Shown piece after piece: positions 57,952 through 64,000 of a DNA stretch of 64,000 bases. This DNA is from Falsiroseomonas tokyonensis (GTDB lineage: Bacteria > Pseudomonadota > Alphaproteobacteria > Acetobacterales > Acetobacteraceae): positions 62,001 through 126,000 of the forward strand of contig NZ_JAFNJS010000005.1 in NCBI RefSeq assembly GCF_019024325.1, in the 5' to 3' direction. Both the position numbers and the translations under genes were made by a program. Every line of letters starts with the position of its first letter. The first letter of the stretch is position 1. The notes beneath the pieces are model-generated. The model saw nothing but the letters and a program-made list of their open reading frames with translations, did not search any database and was not told where the DNA came from.

Positions 57952-59324
57952 CACGGTCCCGCCACGCGCGGCAGCCACAGGGCGATGTCGGGCAGCACCA
58001 TCAGCAGGGCGATGGCGGCGATGTAGACGCCGACGAAGGGCAGCACGCCGACGAAGACATCGCCGATGCCGCGCCCATCCTTGCGCAGTCCCTGCAGCAC
58101 ATAGAGCACAGTGCCATCGGGCGGGCTGATGAGGGCGATCTCCACCAGCATGGTGACGACGACGCCAAACCAGATCGGGTCGTAGCCCAGCGCCACCACC
58201 ACCGGGAAGATCACGGGGATGGTGGTGATGATCATGGAGAAGCCCTCCATGAAGGTGCCGAGCGCCAGGTAGAAGCCGATGATCAGCGCCATGATCATCC
58301 AGGCCGGCAGCGGCAGCCCGCCCACCAGCTGCGCCGCCATCTGCGGGATGCCGAGCAGCGTGATGATGTAGTTCAGCACATAGGCGCCCAGCAGGATCAG
58401 GCCGATCATCGCCGTATTGCGCGCCGTCGCCTCGGCGCAGGCATGCAGCATGCGGAAGGAGAAGCGGCGCTCCACGATCGCGATGCCGATGGCGGCGACG
58501 ACGCCCAGCGCCGCCGATTCGGTCGGCGTCGCCAGGCCGGCATAGATGGTGCCGAGCACGATGAGGATCAGCAGGATGGTCGGAACCAGGCCCACCAGCC
58601 CGCGCAGCTTCACGCCCAGCGGAATCCGCGCACTCGGCGGCGGCGCGCCCTTCCGGTTGACCAGGATGACGGCGATGAAGGCCAGCATCACCAGGATGCT
58701 GGGCCCCACGGCGGCCAGGTACAGCGCGCCGACCGAGGTTTCGGTGATCAGCGCATAGATGATGAAGGTGATGCCGGGCGGGATCAGGTTGCCCAGCGCG
58801 CCACCCGCAGCCAGCGAGCCCATCACCATCTTCGGATCGTAGCCCTTGCCCTGGAAGAAGGGCATGGCAACCGAGCCCATGGTCGCCGCCGTGGCGACGG
58901 AGGAGCCGGAGATGGCGGAGAAGACGCCCGACGCCACGATATTCGTGTGCAGCAGCCCGCCCGGCAGACGGTCCATCCAGAGGTTCAGCGACCTGTACAG
59001 CCGCTCCGACAGGCCGGCCCTCAGCAGGATCTCGCCCATCAGCAGGAACAGCGGCACCGCCACCAGCACGAAGGAGGAGGAGGGGCCCCAGGCGGTCTGG
59101 CCGAGGAAGGTCCAGAAGGGCCGGTCGGAAAAGGCGAAGCCCGCCAACAGCCCGAGCACGCCGAGCGCCGCGCCCACATAGATGCCGGCCGCGAAGAAGG
59201 TGACGAAGACGCCCAGCAGCAGCAGCACGCCGGTCCAGGGAATCTCCGGCCCGCTGCCGATGCCGAACATGGAAAGGGTGAAGAAGATCGCCAGCAGGAG
59301 GAAGAGGAAGACGACCGCGATCAT
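57951..59324 (-). CDS. TRAP transporter large permease (DctM), system 2
   Basis: 457 residues, about 12-13 helices. LVAVPLFLLMGEILLRAGLSERLYRSL, SAISGSSVATAATMGSVAM, GSLAAGGALGNLIPPGITFIIYAL and ISPPDGTVLYVLQGL are the DctM motifs. It forms the sodium-coupled channel with DctQ encoded by the overlapping upstream gene. Confidence 0.94.
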   Translation of the reverse strand: MIAVVFLFLLLAIFFTLSMFGIGSGPEIPWTGVLLLLGVFVTFFAAGIYVGAALGVLGLLAGFAFSDRPFWTFLGQTAWGPSSSFVLVAVPLFLLMGEILLRAGLSERLYRSLNLWMDRLPGGLLHTNIVASGVFSAISGSSVATAATMGSVAMPFFQGKGYDPKMVMGSLAAGGALGNLIPPGITFIIYALITETSVGALYLAAVGPSILVMLAFIAVILVNRKGAPPPSARIPLGVKLRGLVGLVPTILLILIVLGTIYAGLATPTESAALGVVAAIGIAIVERRFSFRMLHACAEATARNTAMIGLILLGAYVLNYIITLLGIPQMAAQLVGGLPLPAWMIMALIIGFYLALGTFMEGFSMIITTIPVIFPVVVALGYDPIWFGVVVTMLVEIALISPPDGTVLYVLQGLRKDGRGIGDVFVGVLPFVGVYIAAIALLMVLPDIALWLPRVAGP

Positions 59325-59920
59325 CGCCGCGCCTCCGCCTCGGCCAGCGCGTCCAGCGCCTCCTGCGCCTCTTCCACATAGCCGCGGGAGGAGAGGTTGC
59401 GCTCCAGCTGCCCGGCCTCCCCGGCGATGGCCAGCAGCAGGTTCTCCACCAGCATGGCCGCGATCAGCAGCAGGAAGACGATCATGCCGAAGGCCCAGAG
59501 CCCCTGCGGGATCGCCAGCGGCGTGCGCAGCAGGCTGATATCGGTGGCGCCGAACAGCAGCGATTCATCCACCAGGTCCCAGGCGCCCTTGGCCACGAAG
59601 GCCATCAGGATACCGAGCAGCAGCAGCGAGAGCAGATGCAGCCAGATGCGCAGCTTCTGCGGCAGGCGGTTCACCAGCATGTCGATGCGCACATGGCTGC
59701 GCGTGTTCAGCGCATGGCCGAGCCCCCAGGAGAGGCCGAAGGCCAGCATATAGCCGGTGATCTCCGTGGTGGACTGGGTGCTGAAGCGGAAGAGCGACCG
59801 CGCCAGCACCTCGAAGGCGATGAAGAAGGCGCAGAGCACGAAACCCCAGCCGGCAACGAGACCCATCAGCGAGGACAGCGCGCCGATGGCGCGACGCAAG
59901 CGGGTGGCTGCGTGCAGCAT
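59321..59920 (-). CDS. TRAP transporter small permease (DctQ), system 2
   Basis: 199 residues with four helices and the DctQ-type EITGYMLAFGLSWGLGHALNTRSHVRIDMLVNRLP. The C-terminal tail is charged (EEAQEALDALAEAEARR). It overlaps dctM by 4 bp and follows the binding protein after 3 bp. Confidence 0.9.
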   Translation of the reverse strand: MLHAATRLRRAIGALSSLMGLVAGWGFVLCAFFIAFEVLARSLFRFSTQSTTEITGYMLAFGLSWGLGHALNTRSHVRIDMLVNRLPQKLRIWLHLLSLLLLGILMAFVAKGAWDLVDESLLFGATDISLLRTPLAIPQGLWAFGMIVFLLLIAAMLVENLLLAIAGEAGQLERNLSSRGYVEEAQEALDALAEAEARR

Positions 59921-59923
59921 GGC

Positions 59924-61000
59924 CTATTGCGCCGTGTAGCGGACGCCGGAGATCGGCGCGACGATGCGGTTGTAGGTCTCGCCGCAGGCCGCACCGCAGC
60001 GCCGCACGAAGGCGGGCAGCACGGTATTGGTCAGCACGCCGCGCAGCGTCACCAGATCCTCCGGCGTCGGGCGCGTCACGGTCATCGGGCGGTTTTCCAC
60101 CAGCCGGCCGATGCTGCAGCCGGCGCGCTGGCCGATATTGCAGGCGATGCCGTCCTCGGAGGCCTCGTCGCCCAGCTTCCACTGCGCATCGGCCACTTCC
60201 GCCATCACCTGGGTGATCAGCTCCCGCGCCGGGGCGTCGATGCGGTTCCACCAGGCAAGGTTCACGAAATAGCCGTAGGTCGACCAGGCGACTGGCAGCG
60301 CATACATATGCGTCGTCACCTCATACCACCGCGCCGCATTGCCCGATCCGGTGCCGGTGATGGCGCAATCCACCACGCCGCGTTCCAGCGAGGCATAGAC
60401 CTCGGGGAAGCCGATGCCGACGGCCTGGCCGCCGATGGCGCTGACGAAGTCGTTGATGCTGCCGCCGCCGGTGCGGATCCGCCGCCCGCGCAGCGCGGCC
60501 AGGCTCTCCGCCTTCTCGCGGCAGAACAGCACCTGCGCGGGGTAAGGGGCAACGGCCAGCAGCCGCACGCCGAAACGCTCCAGCCCGCGGTTCATCTCGG
60601 GCAGCAGCGCTTCGCCGATTTGGCGTGCCTGCTGGATGGTGGGGTTCAGGCCGGCCAGGTCCGCCATGTCCAGCAGCGGCACGTCGCCCGCCACCGTGTT
60701 CAGCGGCGCCGCGCCGATCTCGACCTGGCCGGAGCGCGTCAGGCGGATGATCTCCGGCCCGTTCACATTGCGCTCAGGCCAGGAGGCGAGGGTGACGCGG
60801 ATGCGGCCATTGCTGCGGGCCTGCAGCGCGTCGCGCAGCAGCGGCTGGTCCACGCGCGTATACTGCGGCTGCTGCGGATTGGGCTGCGTCACGGCCTGCA
60901 GGTTGATCTGCGGCCCCTGCGCCGCGGCCGTGCCTGCCAGCAGCGTGGCGCCCAGGACGGCGCCGAGCGTGGCGCGACCGAACTTGCCGAATGTGGTCAT
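59924..61000 (-). CDS. TRAP transporter substrate-binding protein (DctP type), system 2
   Basis: 358 residues with signal peptide (KFGRATLGAVLGATLLAGTAAAQ). DALQARSNGRIRVTLASW, LAALRGRRIRTGGGSINDFVSAIGGQAVGIGFPEVYASLERGVVDCAITG and the C-terminal helices are DctP-like; the Arg of RRIRTGG is the likely carboxylate ligand. Four extra Cys near the C-terminus (GIACNIGQRAGCS, RRCGAACGE) could form disulfides. No TTGTCCGGACAA-type site is seen upstream, so this operon may be regulated separately. Confidence 0.92.
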   Translation of the reverse strand: MTTFGKFGRATLGAVLGATLLAGTAAAQGPQINLQAVTQPNPQQPQYTRVDQPLLRDALQARSNGRIRVTLASWPERNVNGPEIIRLTRSGQVEIGAAPLNTVAGDVPLLDMADLAGLNPTIQQARQIGEALLPEMNRGLERFGVRLLAVAPYPAQVLFCREKAESLAALRGRRIRTGGGSINDFVSAIGGQAVGIGFPEVYASLERGVVDCAITGTGSGNAARWYEVTTHMYALPVAWSTYGYFVNLAWWNRIDAPARELITQVMAEVADAQWKLGDEASEDGIACNIGQRAGCSIGRLVENRPMTVTRPTPEDLVTLRGVLTNTVLPAFVRRCGAACGETYNRIVAPISGVRYTAQ

Positions 61001-61520
61001 GATGTCCCGAACCCCCGTTGGTTGTGGATGATGCCCCGCGCGCTACAGCACCATGCGCCGGCTGCTGCGCCTCGTCTCGCCGCAAGCTGCAGCCCGCCGC
61101 ATGCCCGCAGCATGCCCGCAGCATCCAGCGGCGGGTGATTCGGCTGGGGCAGCATGTCCTGGGGCATAGGCGATGGACCCTGTCACGGAACTGCGATGAT
61201 GGCGAAGCCGGCTGGCCGCGCCAATCGTGAATCTTTCCCTCGGGCGAGAAGGGCCCTTCGCGCTGCACCATCCTCGCCCATCCCGGGCCTGGCGCCGTGG
61301 CGCGGCTTTGCATCTTCCGGGCCAAGGCGGCGGCAGGCGGTGCAGGGGTACAATCCGGGCGCCTGGCTGGGGCGCAATGCCCCGCCTCTGGTCAGGCGCG
61401 GCCTTGTCCTTGGGCAGATCTCCGCCGCTTCGGCCGCGCAAGCGGGGCGGGGGGCGCTGGCACGCGGGTTGCTGGCCAAGCCCGCGCTGCGCTTTGGCGG
61501 CCCTGCAGATGGAAGGCGCG
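61001..61520. other. Divergent 520 bp intergenic region without a recognisable gene
   Basis: It lies between the leftward TRAP 2 operon and the rightward VOC gene. It contains an 11 bp direct repeat GCATGCCCGCA at 61099-61109 and 61110-61120. No frame on either strand looks coding, and no operator of the GntR type was found. It presumably carries the two divergent promoters, but no clear -35/-10 pair was seen. Confidence 0.5.
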
Positions 61521-62033
61521 ATGACGGACCCAGCGGATGGCGCGGCGATCACCGCCGGTCTGTTCCATGTGGCGGTGAAGACGAATGACCTGGCCGCCAC
61601 GAACGCATTCTACACGCGCATCATCGGCCTGCGACCGGTGGCACGGCCCGATTTCGGCTATCCCGGCGCCTGGCTCGCCGAGCCCCTGCCCGGGGGTGCT
61701 GCCATCCTGCATGTCTATGCCGGCGGTCCCGCGCTGGGGCCGGAAGGGCGGACGCCGGTCGGCACCGGGGCGATCGACCATATCTCGCTGTCCTGCCACG
61801 GCTACCACGCCTTCATCGCGCGCTTCCGCGCGGCCGGGCTGGACTGGCGCGAATTCCTCGTGCCGGGGACCAGCCTCTGGCAGCTCTTCGTGCACGATCC
61901 CTCCGGCGTGCAGCTGGAACTGACCTTCGACGGTACTGCGGAACAGGGTCCGCCGCCGGATCCGTCCGCGCATCGCCGCTACGTCGCCGGCGCCAGCTTC
62001 CACGATCCCGCCACCTATCCAAACCTTGCCTGA
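61521..62033 (+). CDS. VOC superfamily (glyoxalase/dioxygenase-like) protein
   Basis: 170 residues. Two beta-alpha-beta-beta-beta units with potential metal ligands His in GLFHVAVKTNDL, His in GAIDHISLSCHGY and Glu in VQLELTFDG. FYTRIIGLRPV is a typical VOC first helix. The function could be a lyase, isomerase or dioxygenase. ATG 61521 is chosen; an ATG at 61509 would add four residues. It is 10 bp upstream of the ABC importer genes and probably co-transcribed. Confidence 0.82.
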   Translation: MTDPADGAAITAGLFHVAVKTNDLAATNAFYTRIIGLRPVARPDFGYPGAWLAEPLPGGAAILHVYAGGPALGPEGRTPVGTGAIDHISLSCHGYHAFIARFRAAGLDWREFLVPGTSLWQLFVHDPSGVQLELTFDGTAEQGPPPDPSAHRRYVAGASFHDPATYPNLA

Positions 62034-62043
62034 GGAGATCGCC

Positions 62044-63009
62044 ATGATGCGCCGCCGCCCGCTGCTGCTCGCCGCCCTCGCCACGCCATTCGTCGCCCGC
62101 GCCCAGGCCGCGGATCGCGTGCGGGTCGCTGTCTTCAACGTTTCCTCCGCGCTGCCCTATTACGTGGCGGCGGAGCGCGGCTTCTTCGCGGCGGAGGGAA
62201 TCGAGGCCAGCGCCACGCCGCTGCAGGCGGCGCCGCTGATCGTGCAGGCCATGGTCGCCGGCGATGTCGAGGCGGCCTCGAACCTGGTGACGCTGGAAGG
62301 CGCCAATATCAACAGCCGGCGCGCCAATACGGCAGTCTATATCTCCCTGAACGGCCAGAATGCCCAGTATCAGATGGAGCAGTTCGTGGTGCGCCCGGGC
62401 TATCCGGCGCAGTCGCTGCGCGACCTGAAGGGCGCGCGCATCCTCTCCGCGCCCGGCCCCGCCAACCTCTCCGCGGCAAAGGCGGTGCTGGCGGCGGTGG
62501 GGCTGCAGGAAGGGCGCGACTATTCGATCCAGGAACAGCAGATGGGCGTGCATGTCGGCGCCTTGGCAGCTGGCACCTTCGATGCGGCCTATACGCTGGA
62601 GCCTGTCGCGACGATCGCGGAGCGCGCCGGCGCGGCGCGGCGGCTGGAGGCCGGCGTGATCGCCACCCACCTGCTCGGCCGGCCGGAGGCGCAGGCCTTC
62701 GCCGCCGGTGCCGCTTTGACGGGCAAATTCCTGCAGGAAAAGCCGGATGTGGCGCGCCGCTTCGCCAATGCCTGGTCCAAGGCCTGCGCGCTGATCACCA
62801 GCGACGCCGCCAGCGTGCGGCCGCTGCTGGTGCAGCACATGCAGACCTCCGCCGAGCTGGCGCCCACCGTCCCGCTGGTCGCCTTCCGCATGGTGCGCGA
62901 CCTTTCGCCGCAGGACATCGCGGACTTCCAGAAATTCGTCGACCTGGCCGTGGCGCAGGGCGTGGTGCGCAGCGCGATCCCCGTCGGCAGCTTCCTGCGC
63001 GCCCTTTGA
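62044..63009 (+). CDS. ABC transporter substrate-binding protein (SsuA/NMT1 type)
   Basis: 321 residues with an arginine-rich signal peptide (MMRRRPLLLAALATPFVARAQA) and an AGGAGA site upstream. VFNVSSALPYYVAAERGFFAAEGIEASATPLQ, VAGDVEAASNLVTLEGAN and LRDLKGARILSAPGP are characteristic of periplasmic proteins for sulfonates, thiamin precursors, nitrate or aromatics. The ligand cannot be told. The downstream ATPase overlaps the stop. Confidence 0.88.
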   Translation: MMRRRPLLLAALATPFVARAQAADRVRVAVFNVSSALPYYVAAERGFFAAEGIEASATPLQAAPLIVQAMVAGDVEAASNLVTLEGANINSRRANTAVYISLNGQNAQYQMEQFVVRPGYPAQSLRDLKGARILSAPGPANLSAAKAVLAAVGLQEGRDYSIQEQQMGVHVGALAAGTFDAAYTLEPVATIAERAGAARRLEAGVIATHLLGRPEAQAFAAGAALTGKFLQEKPDVARRFANAWSKACALITSDAASVRPLLVQHMQTSAELAPTVPLVAFRMVRDLSPQDIADFQKFVDLAVAQGVVRSAIPVGSFLRAL

Positions 63010-63776
63010 GCCTGACCCCGCGCGAGACCGCCATTACCATCCGCGGCCTGCGCAAGGCCTTTGGCGGGCAGCCCGTCTATTCGGGCTTCGACCTGGATGT
63101 GAGGCGGGGTGATATCCTCGCCATCTTCGGGCCGAATGGCTGCGGCAAGTCGACGCTGATCAACATGGCTGCCGGGCTGCTGCCGCGCGATGGCGGTGAG
63201 ATCCTGTATGACGGGCGCGAAGTGTCAGAAATCCGCGTCGGCTATGTCTTCCAGAACTACCGGGAGGCGCTGTTTCCCTGGCGTCGCGCGGCCGAGAATA
63301 TCCGCTACCCCATGCGCCGCATGGGGCTGCCGGCGGCGCAGGTGGAACAGCGCCTGCAAGGCCTGGCCGAGCGTTTTCGGGTGCGCTTCGACCTGAACCG
63401 CTACCCCTACGAATTGTCCGGTGGCCAGCAGCAGCTGGTCTCCATCATGCGGGCGCTGGCGGTGGAGCCGGAAGTGCTGTTCCTGGACGAGCCCTTCTCC
63501 GCGCTGGATTTCGAAACCACGCTCTCGCTGCGCGACCTGCTGCAGCGCGTGCTGAAGGAGCTTGGCATCACCACCATCCTGGTCTCGCACGACCTGGAGG
63601 AATCCATCATCCTGGCGGACCGCCTGCTGATGCTGACGCGGCGGCCGACCACGGTGGCGGATGACGTGCCGATCGACCTGCCCTGGCCGCGGCAGGCCGA
63701 GGCGCTGGCCTCGCCGGGCTTCGTCGCGCTGAAGGCGCGCTGCCTCGACGTGTTCCAGAAGGCGGTGGCGGCATGA
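63006..63776 (+). CDS. ABC transporter ATP-binding protein (SsuB/TauB type)
   Basis: 256 residues: Walker A FGPNGCGKSTLINM, Q-loop VFQNYREALFPWRR, signature YELSGGQQQLVSIMRAL, Walker B LFLDEPFSALDFE and the switch His in LVSHDLEE. It starts with TTG at 63006 overlapping the upstream stop; the permease follows with an ATGA overlap. It energises import with the binding protein before it. Confidence 0.93.
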   Translation: MSLTPRETAITIRGLRKAFGGQPVYSGFDLDVRRGDILAIFGPNGCGKSTLINMAAGLLPRDGGEILYDGREVSEIRVGYVFQNYREALFPWRRAAENIRYPMRRMGLPAAQVEQRLQGLAERFRVRFDLNRYPYELSGGQQQLVSIMRALAVEPEVLFLDEPFSALDFETTLSLRDLLQRVLKELGITTILVSHDLEESIILADRLLMLTRRPTTVADDVPIDLPWPRQAEALASPGFVALKARCLDVFQKAVAA

Positions 63777-64000
63777 GGGCCCTGACCGGGCCGGCGCTGG
63801 GCGCGCTGGGCTTCGTGCTGCTGTGGCAGCTGGCCGTGCTGCTGCGGGTGGCCGACCCCATCCTGCTGCCGCCACCGGCGGAGGCCTTCGCGGAAACCTG
63901 GCGTGGCTTTGCGGACGGCACGCTGGCGCATGACACCTGGCGCACCGTGCAGCGCACGGGCCTCGCCTTCCTCATCGCCAGTGCCATCGGCGTGCCGCTG
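63773..64000 (+). CDS. ABC transporter permease (5' part; continues beyond window)
   Basis: The first 76 residues are visible: a membrane helix GALGFVLLWQLAVLL, then ADPILLPPPAEAF, the usual opening of SsuC/TauC-type permeases, and RTGLAFLIASAIGVPL. The rest lies outside the window. It is translationally coupled to the ATPase gene. Confidence 0.85.
   Translation, partial: MRALTGPALGALGFVLLWQLAVLLRVADPILLPPPAEAFAETWRGFADGTLAHDTWRTVQRTGLAFLIASAIGVPL

Noticed and set aside
57271-59379. 702-codon frame merging DUF2848 with upstream sequence
   Set aside because: Only the last 226 codons show a family; the upstream part is a shadow of the TRAP permease in another frame.
61099-61124. 11 bp tandem repeat GCATGCCCGCA as a possible iteron or CRISPR start
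   Set aside because: Only two copies and a bit, with no spacing pattern or associated replication or cas genes.
61227-61520. In-frame upstream extension of the VOC protein
   Set aside because: The extension is Arg/Gly/Pro-rich without family similarity; the VOC fold begins right after the ATG at 61521.

Overview
The window looks like chromosome of a high-GC (about 70 % by eye) alphaproteobacterium, most likely a Roseomonas-like member of the Acetobacteraceae. The reasons are the base composition, the purL-bolA-grxD order, the many Bug/TctC- and TRAP-type carboxylate transport genes, and the general look of the proteins. No rRNA, tRNA, CRISPR array, phage or complete insertion sequence was recognised.

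Positions 1-21 kb are mostly housekeeping. The leftward gyrB (cut by the window edge) and recF are followed by a rightward run: gabD-gor, class II DAHP synthase, a nicotinate phosphoribosyltransferase-like gene, an EamA transporter, nadE, gltX, cysS, a DUF305 gene, trmJ, an alpha/beta hydrolase, a Bug-type binding protein and rpsD with a clear promoter and terminator. Behind rpsD lies a 1.8 kb islet (21.26-23.05 kb) with two unrecognised leftward genes. It is followed by a second, decayed copy of the rpsD 3' end and terminator, which suggests integration at or duplication of the rpsD tail.

Positions 23-39 kb carry a leftward purine cluster (purC, purS, two small membrane proteins, purQ, purL, then bolA, grxD and a hydrolase, with purB upstream). 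After it come a TerC protein and a coupled lipoprotein, parE, dps, an MFS exporter, a DUF962 protein and an NCS2 nucleobase permease.

Positions 39.5-61 kb are the most distinctive part, a dense catabolic island. It encodes two TRAP transporters, a bile-acid/sodium-symporter-like permease, a cyclic-imide-hydrolase/PuuE-like deacetylase, an amidase, an AMP-forming CoA ligase, three CoA-transferases, an acyl-CoA dehydrogenase, a MaoC hydratase, an atypical crotonase, two MmgE/PrpD proteins, a DUF2848 protein and a HutC-type GntR regulator. Six copies of the palindrome TTGTCCGGACAA (two with one mismatch) sit just upstream of the transcription units in this block, including gntR itself. This reads as a self-contained GntR regulon for an unidentified carboxylate, imide or amide substrate. 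A 185 bp MITE-like element with 3 bp target duplications sits exactly at the maoC stop codon at the left edge of the island.

Positions 61.5-64 kb hold a VOC-fold protein and an SsuA/NMT1-type ABC importer (binding protein, ATPase, permease cut by the window end).
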